From: Nageia nagi
Lineage: Eukaryota > Pinophyta
DNA length: 64,000 nucleotides
Direction of reading: 5' to 3'
Assembly: GCA_050084985.1 (NCBI GenBank)
Contig: JBITNC010000001.1
Location: 13,764,001-13,828,000 of the forward strand
A program made the translations under genes and the position numbers. The notes under the pieces were generated by a model that was given only the letters and a program-made list of their open reading frames with translations, did no database searches and had not been told where the DNA came from. Below are positions 1 to 12,540 of this stretch, one piece after another (within the stretch, counting starts at the first letter, position 1; each line of letters starts with the position of its first letter).

Positions 1-1640
1 TGTCCATTTGGCCTTGGATAAAGTACCACTATTGATTTGGTGGAGGAATGGTAAGCCTCTCATGTAGCTTCTTCATAGACTACTCTAAAGTAGCAATCCA
101 TGAATCCCTCTCTATAAGTATTTCCTAAAGAGTGGCAACCTAGGCTTCCATGGGCCTAAGCCAAGTGATATTTACTTTGAAGTAAGCAATCCTCCTATTC
201 ACCTATCCTATAATAAACAAAATTCATGGTTATTCATATGTTCTTTGCATGAATAAAAATTGAAAATCCTATGTTTCAAATAACATGGTATCTTACATGG
301 TACCACTAGAGGCATGACCTCAGCCAACATTGCTAGTCCTAGTACTAGTGCTCTTGATCCCTCTTTCTCCTGCATGGGTATGTTATGCATCATATTATTA
401 ACCTAATAGGGATAATCCTCCAATTAACCCTTGATGGAAACCTCCTCCTCATCCTCCTACTCATCCAACCCCAAGTCAATCAGGTAGACTGTTAGTGACC
501 ATGCCATGTAATCAAGGGCAACCCTAGGTGCCATGGACATGGTGGTAGCTACATAAAGTGTCCTAGTCTCTTCCCATGAGAGCCTACATGTTGAAATTAC
601 TTGCAGCCCTATGGGCATGTGATGCATGGCCATATATCATCAATAACAAATGGGAGCTAGTGGAATCCCCTGTTGGATCCCAAACTATCATAGAACTTGT
701 TGAGGGTGGTATGGCTTCACCACCTTCCTTTAGGTTTGGAGGAAGTACTCTTGGTAGAACCATGTGATATGGTGTGCATCTACCTCCCACACAAAATCCC
801 TATACAAAGCCCAAACAAGGTATTCAGTATGAAGACCATCCAACTCTCACCTCCTCACCTCTAGTGAGTGAGGGTACTTATACCCTCTGACCCTTGAAGT
901 ATATGAAACTAGGGAAATATCCCCTAGATCCTCTCTCTCTCTATAGGTTGATTGGTCTCACCACCTTCATCTTCTCATATGCCAAAACCTAAAGAAGACC
1001 TGTGTGTGCAATTTTTAGGTTGAAATTCTCTATGCTTATGAAGTTGTACAAATCTTTATAAAATTATGCCAACATAAGGCCCACTAAGGAAATTTTATCC
1101 CCCTCCCTTAAATCTATCAAAAGATCTATACTAGTCCCAATGGAAATGTCAAACTACTCTTATTTAGGAAAAGGTAGGTGGTTATGATGGCTATAATGTA
1201 CAACCATAAATGCTTTCTTGCTAGAGAAAATCTATACACCTCTACTAACTAGCTAACTTGATGTTCCCAATTATGGTCTACCTTCTATGTCAATCATAAG
1301 GTCTCCTGCTCATAGACATTATTATCCACCAACTCTCTCTAGTGAATGGAATTCCCCCTAATGGGAATTTCCCAAATCTGGTAGACATCTAGTAAGGTTA
1401 CTATCATTTCACCTAGGGGTAGGTGAAATTTATAGCAATTTAGATCCCACCACTTTGCAAGTGTGGTCAGTAGAGGTAATTCCTATTGTATGTGACCTAC
1501 AATGGCTAGGTAAACTAGCCTAAATTAATATAATATATCATCCATATGAGTGATCTTTGGCCAAATCCTAGCCTTCTCTAACATGGTAGTGGTCATGGGT
1601 CCTCCTTGGATATGCACCTTACATTCCTACAAGGAGGAAT
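1..1640 (-). pseudogene. Plant mobile domain (PMD, aminotransferase-like) protein, degenerate, truncated by window edge
   Basis: Read on the minus strand from about 1640 downward, one frame gives MTTTMLEKARIWPK, then after stops LVYLAIVGHI, LPLLTTLAKWWDL and FHLPLGEMIVTLLDVYQIW followed by IPIRG. This matches the PMD pattern: a hydrophobic 'L..I..' block, a W-containing helix, then 'FHLP.GEMT.TL.DV...LGLPV.G'. PMD proteins include host MAIL1/MAIN, which act in gene silencing, and many PMD copies travel in transposable elements. Several in-frame stops (for example after DDILY and after GHIQ) and later frame changes make it a pseudogene. It lies antisense to the element, as does its relative in element D. 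The domain call is fairly secure; the C-terminal end lies outside the window. Confidence 0.6.
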
Positions 1641-3628
1641 ACATAAATTTGATTCATATAATGGATGTAAAAAATAAAAAAACCAATGAAGATAAGCAAA
1701 ACCAAAAAATATAAAATAATTAAAGAATACAACCAAACATGATGCTTACCACATGATCAAAAGGCAAAGATCATAGGTATTCAGCCACATGGCCTCCACA
1801 TGTCATTAGCCATAAGGAGAAATAAAAAAAATAAAATGACATGTATGTAGGATAATAACAACATCCAAGCAAGTTGAGAGAAGTCAACAAGCCTCAAATT
1901 GGTTGTAAGCAACTGAAGATTACATCAAAGGGTCCATGCCAAGTCCATAAGGGATCATCAAGTCTCCAGAGGAGTAGAGCATTTACTTAGAATGCTTAAA
2001 ATGTGAATAAATTTTTTTATTATTATATTTCTTTATATATTTTGTAATTTATAAGTGAAAACCTAGGGCATCATTCCTTTATCCTATAGGTGACTAAAAC
2101 CTTTATTTCATCCATTCATAATGCATAAAATTAGTTTAGACATTTGCAATTTCTTTTTCAAAAAATATTGATGCTATTTTTGTGCTACTAGCAACATTTG
2201 TTTCTCTAAATTAAATGTGCATTCAATTCCTAATGGTATAACATATTGCAAAATATGCCTTTACCTTGCTTATTGCTAGTCTATGATTGAAATTGTATCA
2301 TTTGCATCATTTAAAATTATTAATATTAAATGTACATCACTAGCAATGTGGAATAAAATAAATTGGGGAAAATTCTAAATGCACTATTTCAATTTTTGTT
2401 ATCATGCATTTCATATAATGCTCATTGCTATAATGGATTTGCTACATATGATTAATTTTTATTCACAAAGTATAATTTCATTTAAGTTGTACATCAATTT
2501 TTTATCTTTCAATTTGCATATTATTTACTCCTGGTTGTTGATTGCGAATGCATATTTCATTTTCAATTGAATAAATTTTTTATTTTGAAAAATGTAATAT
2601 CCTTTCATACATTGCCAACAACATGAATATTGTAAAATTGTATGTTCTTTCAAATAATTGCAATGCTTACATATTGTTTATGATTCAAAAAGATGATTAT
2701 TGAAATATTATATGGATTGCAAAGATGAATTAAAAATGTTGGCAAATATTACTATCTCATATTTTATTTGAAAATCTTATGATAAATTGGAATGTTATTT
2801 TCTTTATAAAATGAAATAAAATGATATGGATGATTGTTAATTGAATATCTTTCAAAATTTTGCACTTGATATGGAACTCATGTCATCAATGATGTGCAAT
2901 TGCTATAAATCCTTAGGCTTTGGGGTATATTGCAATTTCATTGAATATCTGCCCATCTATATGATTTCTTTATACAAATGTGTTTCTTTATAGATAAGGA
3001 TCAAAATTGTTGAAAATATGATCATAAATATTTTGGCATACCACATTGCCAGTGATGTGAATTTACATTGAAAATTCATGCAAATTGAAATGTTGTCATG
3101 AAAGGCCAATGAATAATAGAATATATGGTGCATTGATAGAAATTGAATGTAAAGGTTTATTGATATACTAACAATTGTTTCATAGCCATTGTTTTCCCAT
3201 GAGCAAATATTGTATGGTTATAGGATATCATTATTGTGAGTCATTTAAAAGGAATTTTTAGACTATACGTTATCTTTCATAGTAGTCTATAAATCATGGA
3301 TATTGCAAGCCTAGGGCATTATAAAGAACCCATACACTTTCTCTTCATAGACTATGAGTTTTCTATCACAGTAGTATATTCATCATGGAATATTATATTA
3401 ATTTCATCCTTGCTATTGCTATTTATTTTTCTTTTATGGATGTGATCTGTGTGGGTATATGTTTCTTTTTTCTAAAATTATTTTACGAGTGGGTAGGATT
3501 GGCATCAACCACTCAAGTCATAGAGGGACTCCTATTTTTAGACTTGCTTATCCAATGTAGCATGAGCTAGAGGAAACCAAGACCAAAAGGGGGAAAACAA
3601 CATATCATACTTGACATATCGATCAAAA

Positions 3629-3656
3629 ATGATTTATTATTTATTTAATAAATCAT
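3629..3656 (+). repeat. Hairpin at putative LTR start of element E
   Basis: A perfect 10-bp inverted repeat, ATGATTTATT and AATAAATCAT, encloses an 8-nt AT loop. It occupies the same place, after an AAAA run near the LTR start, as the 13-bp hairpin in both D LTRs. One arm position differs from D (A to T) and the pairing position in the other arm differs to match (T to A). Confidence 0.5.
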
Positions 3657-3660
3657 ATTT

Positions 3661-5534
3661 AGTGCATTAAATGATTAAAAGATAATAATACATAAACCAA
3701 GATAAAATTCTATTACATTACAATACCATGTGCAAGGGCCAATGTACTATGATATACCATGGTTTATATTTTAAGTTATCTTGAATATTTAAATGATTAT
3801 TGTTATTGCTATGTGTTGGATTTCACTCATTTTTGTTTCCTTGTAGGTTATAGATACTAGAGGTAAAGGTTCACATCCCCATTGGATTTCTATGATAGGT
3901 GGTCATCCCAAACATCAAACTAATGGTGTCTCTTGGTGCCACCTATATTGAGAACTTGTTAACTCTTTGAGCTCTATTATCTCTCTCTTGTACACAACAT
4001 AAAATTACCACCCCTACACCATCAATGAAATACTAGATTTAATGCAAATAATGGCATGCACCTTCATGATTGGGAGGTTAAAATTTTAGAGAACAACTCA
4101 TACATCCACTATAGTGAATATTTGTTAAGAGCTCATCTAAATTTTGATCATAATCCTCCAAATATTCATTATGGTTCTACTTTGAGGATTGTACACAATG
4201 TGGCTACATGTCCTACTCTATATCAGGTTTATATGTTTCATGTACACTTCTTGTAATCTATTGTAAACCATTTATTATTCAATGTATCTAGTATACCAAT
4301 TTATTTATTTGTGTATTTGCACATTTTTGGGTCTATAGGATGAGCCACCTTCTCCTTATTCTAGTATAGCTACCTTGGAGCCTTCTCTTGCTCCCTTTTT
4401 TCATGCAAAAGGATTTTAATAAGATCTTTTTCAAGTCTCCTCCATCTCCATATTCAATTACACTCTTTTTAGGAGATATTGGATATTAGTTTGAGGTTTT
4501 AGCTCCTCCTATTTTTGCTTCCATAACTTATTTTATTGTGTATTAGGAAATTGAGTTTTATGACTCTCTTCCACTTGGTTCATTGGTAACTTCTTCAACT
4601 TATCATGCTTCACATCCTTCTTCATCATCAATAGTACTAGATTTGATGATGTTCCATCCTTATAATTTCTTGGATTAGGAAGATTTCATATGTATGCTTC
4701 TTAGCTTGTTTGTTCCTCATAGAAGGCATTCAAGTCAATGCAAAGGTATCTTTATATTTCTCTGAAATCACATTGATATTTTGTATTTCTCCCTTATCAA
4801 TAATTATACTTTGAGAGGTATCACTATAAACATATTTACATCACCTAACTTGGTTGAGGTGATGGAAGTTGTCCTTTGGGGTTTTTGAAGAGGATACCTT
4901 CCTCTCCACCTTCCTTTATGTCTTCTTCTTTCTTTTGGAAGATGTTTTTTCCCTTGTGATTTTTCATCATCTACATGAATGCTTTGTTTTGTTTTGTATG
5001 ATAGCTATTTTGTATATGAGTACCTTATCAGGCCTAGTTGTTGGGACTCATCTCTTATTAGCTATCTACACTCTGACCTTTTATCACTTAAGGGGAGAAT
5101 TAGAGTATTATTTACTATTTTACCTAGCTAGGTATCTAGGTTAGCATTATCTTAATTTCACTAGTAGGTGCGCTTAGTTGTCATCTCTTTTGGGTTGTTT
5201 TAATCCAATGGATAATATTATTTTGATTGTGTGGCTATTATATATTTCACTTGCTATTTAAGCAAGTTTCATTTGCATCATTTTACATTATGAGTAATCT
5301 TTTCTGCTCTTCTAATATTTTTTTGGCTTTAGCATTTTGGGTGAGGAACTTAATTTTCCCTCTTTCCTTTAAGTAGCTTGTGGTTTGAAATAATATGTGA
5401 TAAGTTTGGAACTTGATGTGTTACAAGATATATCAATAATCACTTTTTGTCTAAGGTAGGTGGCTTCTTTGATGTAGAGTGCAACATATTTTTGGAGCTA
5501 ATATTACTTTTGTAGGCAAAAAAAAAGGGAGAAT
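3661..5534. other. Unassigned AT-rich intergenic DNA
   Basis: No domain, LTR pair or convincing gene was recognised. Short open stretches around 4056-4256 and 4869-5144 have no recognisable motif. A C/T-rich run ending in TTGTAG near 3846 looks like a splice acceptor but is not followed by a supported exon. Confidence 0.5.
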
Positions 5535-5690
5535 TGAAAATATTTTCTATTTCTTGATACTTAAATACATACATATTTATAGCTTAGAAAGTTTGTTATT
5601 CATAACAAACTTCTTAAAAAATCCCAAAAACAAATTCTATTATTGGAACTCACGAGTTTTATTCTATGTACATATGGAATAAATCTAAAT
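5535..5690 (-). repeat. 3' LTR (left) of TRIM-like element
   Basis: It begins TGAAAATATTTTC and ends in CTAAAT where the right copy has CTAACA. It is 156 bp, the same length as the partner at 9379-9534, with many scattered substitutions. Confidence 0.6.
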
Positions 5691-6030
5691 GGGATAGGTG
5701 GATTAACAACACTTGATGAACACATTTAATAGTTCATAAAAATATAAGGTACTAGTAGGAAGCTTAACTTTCGATGTATGAAATTCTTCACCTTCCAAAT
5801 TTTCAATGGTGAATGCATTATGGTTTCCATCCTTTTAAATATCCCCCCCTTAATGTTATAAGGGTATTAGTTACCATCGATAATACACATTTTGATTGTG
5901 ATATTTTATAGTATAACAAAATAATATATTTTTTAAATTCTAATAAATAAGCACCTTAAATAAACCTTATTCCCCATGTATTACCTATTCTTGTGAAATC
6001 AATAATTACTTCAAATAAAACTATTTATAG

Positions 6031-6787
6031 TGTTAGGAATTGAGTCTAATTATTTGCCTAACTTATGTTTTTTATCTCTTTATTTTGTAATTAGCATACA
6101 TAAGAGTGATCTATAGAGCTAATTAAATTGGTAGGAGGTTGACTAGGGCCAATCAAATAGGAGAAGGCCAATCTGCATCTTCCATAATTGATAGGCCAAT
6201 TTTCACCTTCAATAATCAATATGTTGATCTATAGTAGCATTGTAGTCATTTGGTCAATCATTATTCTAGTTGCATTCAGTCTAATGATGGTCAATCACAA
6301 TCTAAAGGCATAATTAAAGCTCTATTTTGAGCATGTAAACTTAGTCTTGATTTATTCTAAGTTTAGGAATAGATGTTTGCATTGATGGTGGATTTGTTGC
6401 ATGTTTTTATTTTTACTTTAGTTTGGGTTATAATTAAGCTTGTATGAATATATATAAATATGTTATAAGATATTGTAACAAGGGAGTTGAATGAGATAAT
6501 TTGAGTAGAGATTTACATAGGTGTGAGAAATAGGAGAGGAGGTAATTCTTTATGAGAGAGATTGAGTTTGTAGTGAGGATTCTTTTTGTAATCAAATAGA
6601 AAAGTAGAATGGTGTTGCTATTGGTTCTATCTTTTGGTGGATTTAGACTAATACAAAGAGATGATTGGATATCCTCCATGGATATAGCCCACATTGGGTG
6701 AACCATATTACCTACTTGTGTCTTATCTTTTGGACCTTGTTTGCTTAATTCTTCATCTAATTAGCAAATAAACCTTCAAATATGTCA
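6031..6787 (+). repeat. 5' LTR of deletion-derived copia element
   Basis: It starts TGTTAGGAATTG. The end is set by comparison with the right LTR and by a decayed primer-site-like sequence (TGAGTATTAGGA) just after 6787. Confidence 0.45.
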
Positions 6788-6899
6788 TATGAGTATTAGG
6801 ATTTGCTTGATAGAAAGATGTTGGGTATGGTAAGATTGTGACTAGGAGCAATTATTTCCTTCAACATATCAAAGGAAAAGAGCATAAAGGGTGTATAGA

Positions 6900-8206
6900 T
6901 AAGTTGGAAAAAATGTATGATAAATCCTTGTTAGAAAATAAGGTATTTATCATGAAAATATTATTTAATATGGAAATGGTATAAGGATCTATCATGGAAT
7001 ATGTGAATGAGTTTAATACTATGAATAATTGATTGATTTATGTGAAGATTGAGATTGATGATTAGATAAGAGCCTTGATAATATTGTGTTCATTATTACA
7101 TGTTTGGAGTATTTTTTAGATGGTGATAAGTAATTATGCTTCAAGTTCTATCAAGCTAGTATTTTATGATTTCATAGGCATCCTACTTAGTGAAAACATG
7201 CAAATGAAAATAATGGGAGAACCATAGTGTTATCCAAGTTTACTACTTGTTGAGAAAAGTGGAGGATAAAAGGAGAGAGGTAGGTCACAATATCAAGGGA
7301 AAATATAAGGTGACTATTAAAGAAAGACAAATTTAGAGGGTTGGTATTATGGGAAGAAGGTACATCTCAACTAGGATTATCAGTTTAGGAAGCAAGATGG
7401 ATATGGAACAAATGGAAATAAAGGTAATAATCAAGAGGCTAATATGGTTGGTGAGTTTATTGATGATGATTTGATATTATATTTAGATATGCATAAGGAT
7501 TATTGGGTATTATATTTGAGTGCTTATTTCCAGGCAACTTCTCACAAGGGTTATTCTACTGAGTATGTTCAAGGAGATATTGGACAAGTTATGTAAGGTA
7601 ATGATGAGATGTGTAGGTTAGTTTGTATGGATAAGGTTAAGACCAAAATACCTAACAATAATTAGTGGATAATTAATGAGGTGAGACACATACATGATTT
7701 GAAAAGAATCTCATTTTGATAAGTAAACTTGATGGTGAAGGGTATATGATTGCATTCAGTAATAAGACTTGGAAGGTGTATAAATATTCCAAGATTGTTG
7801 CTAGAAGTGACATGATTAGTACAATATATTTTCTTAATAAATATTATAATTATGCTATCAATTTAGCTCCTACAACTAGGAAAGAAATCAAGGGACATCA
7901 CAAGTTTGAATTATAGGTTAAGTGAAGATTGGAGAAAAGAACAAGGTTGGAAAGGTTGTTTCCAAGGGTAAGACAAGGAAGATGTGGATACAAAAGGTGC
8001 AAATAAGTATCCAACACCAAGTTAAGGAAATTCCATCAAGGGATATTGAAATAGGTGTAAGGATAAATCAATATTTTCCCATAGTTTTATATGTGTTGCA
8101 TATTGATGGTGTTGAGAGTTTTGTGCAAGAAAAATCCAAGAAGGAGTGGGAGCTTGGGAGGAAACATTACCTATATATGGATGGTGTGCATGATGTTTAT
8201 GTATGA
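6900..8206 (+). pseudogene. Copia gag-protease remnant with internal deletion
   Basis: Translated fragments follow the order of a copia polyprotein. The gag (UBN2-type) core is at about 6950-7200 and reads SIMEYVNEFNTMNN, then IDD.IRALIILCSLL and LLSENMQMKIMGE. A protease-like stretch at about 7490-7690 reads DYWVLYLSAYFQATSHKGYS, where the expected DSGAS has decayed to YLSAY, and then INEVRHIHDL. The linker KLDGEGYMIAFSNKTWKV (7722 on) is the part that normally precedes the integrase zinc finger. After that the sequence jumps to KKEWELG (about 8136), which resembles the start of copia reverse transcriptase. Stops are frequent and several frames are used. It is a dead remnant; the family assignment is good. 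Confidence 0.65.
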
Positions 8207-8229
8207 ATGTTATAAATGAATAAAAAATA

Positions 8230-8816
8230 TTTTTACAAGGAAAAACTTGGCACTATAGTTAACTAGATCATTATTTCAATTGCAATCAATTTGATAGTGA
8301 TAATTTGTGACCCAAAGATGTTAAAGCTCTATTTTGAGCATGTAAAATCACTCTTCATTTTTTTTACATTTAGGAAATAATGTTTCCATTGATGGAATAT
8401 TTATTGCATGATTTGTTTACTTCCATTTTGGTTATAATTCAACTTGTATGAATCTCTATAAATATGTTGTAAGAATAATTATAAAAAGGGAGTTAGATGA
8501 GAGAATAGGAGTATATATTTACATATGTACAAGAATAGGAGAGGAGATAATTCCTTATTAGAGAGATTGAATTGGTAGTGAGGATACCTTATGTAACTGA
8601 AGAGAAATGTACAATTATGTTGCTATTGGTTGTATCTCTTGTCATATTTGGATTGATATAAAGAAAGGACTGGATATTCTCTGTGGACATAAACCACATT
8701 GGGTGAATCAAACTACATGCTTGTATCTTCTCTTGTTGTTCTAGTTTATTTAATTATGCTTCTTATTTTGAGTAAATTAATTTCTCAACTTTAGTTTTAT
8801 ATAATTAATCCTAACA
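8230..8816 (+). repeat. 3' LTR of deletion-derived copia element, 5'-shortened
   Basis: It shares about 580 bp of order and sequence with 6230-6787 and ends TCCTAACA. The first roughly 200 bp of the left LTR are missing here. The start coordinate is approximate. Confidence 0.45.
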
Positions 8817-9365
8817 TAAATTTTCACCCTAATTAAAAAATATTTCAAATAAAATCATTTATAATTGCAATTATAACTATATCTCCCTTGAATTGGTGAT
8901 AAGGGATTTCATTTAAAGATTGTAATGAATTATTTATAGTTGTATTTCATTAAATAAATTACCATGAAACTTCATCCCTTAAGTGCAATTACTACCCCTA
9001 CTATTTTTCTTTAAAGTTAAAATTAATTCGATATTAACCCAATACATAATGGGTATCAGGAAAACTTTAGCATAGTTTACGTATGCATAATAAAAACCCA
9101 ACTTTATACATAATATTTATTACTTCCTACCAAATGTACTAATTTGATGATGCCTCTACATGAATTAATATATAGTAACATCCATAAGAGTCTTTAGTTT
9201 CTGCAATCAACATGCTCAAAGAAAAAATCCTTGATCCATACCTAATGTCATATATTGCAAAATGAAAGAGAAAATGACTATTTTTATGCTACTAGATATA
9301 TCCTCTAGGGTGCATTCTCTAAAAATTCAGAAAATAGTTTCAATGCTTAAAAAATTCTCAATACT

Positions 9366-9378
9366 CTCTCAGATACCA
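9366..9378 (-). other. Primer binding site, initiator Met-tRNA type
   Basis: The minus strand reads TGGTATCTGAGAG directly next to the LTR. It matches TGGTATCAGAGC, the usual copia primer site, apart from the A to T in the middle and the last base. Confidence 0.6.
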
Positions 9379-9534
9379 TACAAATATTTTCTATTTATTG
9401 ATATTGAAAAACATACATATTTATAGTTGAGGAAGTTTGTTATTCATAATAAACTTCTCAATAACTACCTCAAATGAATTCTATTATTGGAACTCATAAG
9501 CTCCATTATATGTACATATGGAATAACTCTAACA
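9379..9534 (-). repeat. 5' LTR (right) of TRIM-like element
   Basis: It ends in CTCTAACA, so it reads TGTTAGAG on the minus strand, and lies directly beside the primer site. It is the partner of 5535-5690. Confidence 0.6.
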
Positions 9535-12190
9535 CATAATCTATATGATGTAATATTTATTGAAAATAATAACTAATATATTATTAAGAGAATTTATTTA
9601 AACTAAAATTAACCTACTATTATTATTTCTTAACCATCAAATCTTCTATAATGCTTGTAACAAATCGAATAGGTGGTGGGAAATTGGTAGTACAAATTTT
9701 ATATGGAGAAATCCATCTTATAATAATAGGGCTATCATATATATGGAAAAAAATTAGAGCTTCTCATATTATTGTTAATTTGATAAGCAAGTACTTTATT
9801 TTTCATTATCAAATATCTAATATAGAGGGAGAGATCTCATGTTAGGGTGTACTCTCCTTCTTTGTAATTCATCCATGATTTCAAATAGTAGGAACTTTTG
9901 AATAAAAAATGGCACCAAACTCAAATTTTATGTTAGATGATACAAATGAATATGAAATGTTCTTTAGTATCTCATTCCATGCTACACAATTAACATAGAC
10001 ATCAATCTCTAGGGATATGGTGGTCTATCTCGATACAAATTTAGTGTGAGAAAATCCTTAAGTGACCAAGGCGTAAGTGAGTACATGAGATACATGTAGA
10101 TTGATATAATTAGGGAAGATAATGCACATAACACTTCTATATTTATAGATTAGAGATGATATCTAGATTTATCCAACACTTACAAATATCTTGAATTTCA
10201 AATACATTATATCTCCATGTTTAGAAATATGCAAACTATGTTTAAAAATATTCATGAGATCCCACATAGATATTTTTCCACATAACCCTTTTCTAGATGT
10301 CCCTTCTTAATACCAATAACTACTTCCACATCATCACATCTTCTTATGCTACATAACCCTATGGATAATTCTAGAATATATATCTTTTAGGTATTACCCA
10401 TGGATATTCTTTTCCATTTACCATTACTTACTTTCATCATTAACCTTTTACTATTTATGATTTATCAACTACTATTCACTTTTATTATTTATTATTTTAT
10501 TGACCTTCACTAACTTAAATCCTCCATAGTACACTTGTACTTCTAATCATTGTTAGGTCACTATTTCTTTATCCTAACTATGTTGATATTCCATCACGAC
10601 TATCACTATAGCTTATTGGTGGGTACCATTTTCTTGTAGAACAAGCTGCTGGCTAAACACTATTATTGATTATGAAACATACTAGTTACATAGAGATAAT
10701 ATATATTTACAAAAAAAAATTTAATGATGAAAAGTCTAAGGTGTTTGAGATCAATTATTCTAGTTCATTAATATATATCCTAAATATAATAGGTGAGAGG
10801 GTACAACATTGTTTTACACTAATAATGCTATAAACTTGTAGTTATACATATTTTCCTAGAGAAATAAGAAGATTTTGTATGGGCACATCCTCTTTGATAG
10901 CCATAAGTACTTATAGTATGATCATACTTAGCCAATTTTATGTAGCATATTGAAATTTTATTTTGATAGAACTCTGATAGTTTTGTCACTTTCTCAACCC
11001 ACCAAAAATGCAATGAAATCAATAAGGAAAAAGGAATTAGTCAATATTCTTATAGTATTTGATTTTGGAGGAATTTTGATAGTTCTATGAGGTGTATACA
11101 TCTTTAAAAATTTGATAGAGTTAAAACAAAGGTGGCTTCAACTCTTTTGAGAAGTATTTGGTTTTGATAGACTTTTGGTAGAGCAAAGATGATAATATTT
11201 GGCCAAAACTCTAGAAGAATCTTTCACATACCTACATTAATTTAAAACCCTACCATAGGTGACCCAAGCACTAAATATAGAAGATTCTAGAGATACTACA
11301 TATTGCAAACCATATTTTAAGGATTCAAGCCCTAATAGTTCAAGCATATGATTCTGATAGATCCATCCAAATCCAAGAGCATGTAGATCATACTATAAGT
11401 TTAATGAAATGCATTTTCCAATCAAGAAGGTGATTTCAACTATCAAATCCAAGTCTCAAGTTTTAGATACATTTATGGTGTTAAAATATGCAAGAGATGA
11501 CTTTAGGGAGTTAAATATTTGGATACTAATTGTAAACCATATTAGAATCAAATTTGATATGAAGTTAGTTATAGGTTCTTTTATATGTTAGAGTTTGTTA
11601 CAAACTTGTTAGCATATATTCTCTATCAAGAAACCTATAAGTAGTAGTGTTATGAAGAAGAAAAGGATCAAATGCATTAGATATTACCCCTATTATGTAC
11701 TTATGCCAAAGTATAATAGAATATAAATTGATTCTTGATCTCTTAGTTATGATTTTTCTTTCACTATTCTTAAACCATTGTGTGATCTATTTATTTGCAC
11801 TTCATGGATTATGAGAGATAATTAGTAATTGATTAGTATCTATAAAGCTTTGATATTTTGCTATAATTTGGAGTGTATGCTTAGTTTGGTGGCTATAAAA
11901 TTGAACTATTTGACCAACATAGATTTTGCTTTAATGAATGCCTAGGCTAGTCCAGATTTATTTGATTTTCCTCTTAATTCTTATTAGCATAGAAATAAAC
12001 AAACTTGTATTTTGTAGTTTTAGTTTTGGCAAATTTTGCTTTTGTAATTAGTCTATTTGGTCTGATCAAAGGAGCTAACCTTATCCAAAGATGTAATTTC
12101 TATAAATAGGGATTATGTCCTTCAAATTTACTAATATGACTTAGATACATGGGCACATGTATTACCACATCTCAGTCAATAATAGTATAA
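9535..12190. other. AT-rich DNA, its right part probably the 5' LTR of gypsy element B
   Basis: No coding region is recognised. A TATAAATAGG box at 12101 lies about 90 bp before a primer-site-like sequence at 12198, which is how an LTR promoter region would look. I could not find a matching second LTR at the other end of B, so the LTR start is not placed. The interval 9535-10500 holds nothing recognisable. Confidence 0.35.
12101..12110 (+). promoter_or_regulatory. TATA box of the putative element B 5' LTR
   Basis: The sequence TATAAATAGG lies upstream of the putative primer site and the B gag, on the same strand. It is the only strong TATA box just before B. Confidence 0.4.
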
Positions 12191-12197
12191 TTTTTTC

Positions 12198-12215
12198 TGG
12201 CATGCTAGGTGGTAT
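12198..12215 (+). other. Putative primer binding site of element B
   Basis: TGGCATGCTAGGTGGTAT follows a T-rich run and aligns with TGGCATGCCCGATGGGAC found in the same place in element A. It lies about 340 bp before the gag start. Confidence 0.45.
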
Positions 12216-12540
12216 GATCTCCTACCTCATTTATATTATGCATGATATTTGTATCATGATGATGACTTTGCTTGGATGAAACCCAATCTTTCTTGATAAA
12301 TATTTGAATCCAATAAAATATCCTCCAAGATCCATTTATTCAATTTTTGTTGATTATGTGAATAAGGTCTTATACTAGGGAATCCAAAGAATCCTATAGC
12401 ACTATAATTCCTCCAAGATTTGTTATAACTCCCATTAGAAAATCCAAGTCTCTCATAGACCTAACTCATATTTTGACCCCCATTGCACTGAATTTAATTT
12501 CACATCACAAAAAAGGTATAGAATAAATCAACCTATTTAA

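Larger units (their letters stand above)
1..3660 (+). mobile_element. Element E: 3' part of a D-family non-autonomous LTR element, cut by the window start
   Basis: The segment matches the second half of element D (about 18.25-22.5 kb) along its length in the same order. It has the antisense plant-mobile-domain region, then the phrase 'ctagggcatcattcctttt', then AT-rich non-coding DNA with repeated near-palindromic motifs. No 5' LTR or gag is in the window, so this copy is cut by position 1. Near its 3' end lie a polypurine stretch (AAAAGGGGGAAAA, about 3577-3592) and a hairpin at 3629-3656 like the one at the start of the D LTR, so a 3' LTR may begin near 3612. Beyond the hairpin the similarity to the D LTR fades and I cannot place an LTR end. 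The link to D is firm, the 3' boundary is not. Confidence 0.65.
6031..8816 (+). mobile_element. Deletion-derived Ty1/copia element nested in the TRIM-like element
   Basis: The ends form a terminal inverted pair, TGTTAGGA at 6031 and TCCTAACA ending at 8816, as in copia LTRs. A repeat of about 0.5 kb occurs near both ends; the best matches begin 'aaagctctattttgagcatgta' (6316 and 8323) and run to 'cacattgggtgaa'. The internal region is only about 1.4 kb. It keeps degenerate gag and protease sequence, then jumps to a short piece resembling the region before copia reverse transcriptase. Integrase, reverse transcriptase and RNase H are missing. The right LTR appears shortened at its 5' end. No 5-bp target duplication was found, so the ends are tentative. 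Confidence 0.6.
5535..9534 (-). mobile_element. Small non-autonomous copia-type LTR element (TRIM-like), interrupted by a nested copia element
   Basis: Two 156-bp direct repeats (5535-5690 and 9379-9534) share long identical stretches such as 'acatacatatttatag', 'gaagtttgttattcat' and 'tgtacatatggaat'. Directly inside the right repeat, on the minus strand, is TGGTATCTGAGAG. This is close to the classic initiator Met-tRNA primer site TGGTATCAGAGC, so the right repeat is the 5' LTR and the element reads on the minus strand. Once the nested element (6031-8816) is removed, only about 900 bp of internal DNA remains, with no coding capacity. That fits a terminal-repeat retrotransposon in miniature or similar small derivative. 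No target duplication was found and the left LTR end has lost its CA, so it is old. Confidence 0.6.

Noticed and set aside
584-790. Open frames on both strands around 576-790
   Set aside because: Short, with no independent support; the minus one is at most a piece of the PMD pseudogene linker, the plus one its shadow.
3840-4260. Possible host exon after a splice-acceptor-like TTCCTTGTAG
   Set aside because: The following frame is short and has no recognised domain or matching donor.
4869-5144. 91-codon open frame, rich in Leu, Phe and Val
   Set aside because: It reads like a membrane protein only because of T-rich DNA; no motif, no neighbours, no conserved copy.
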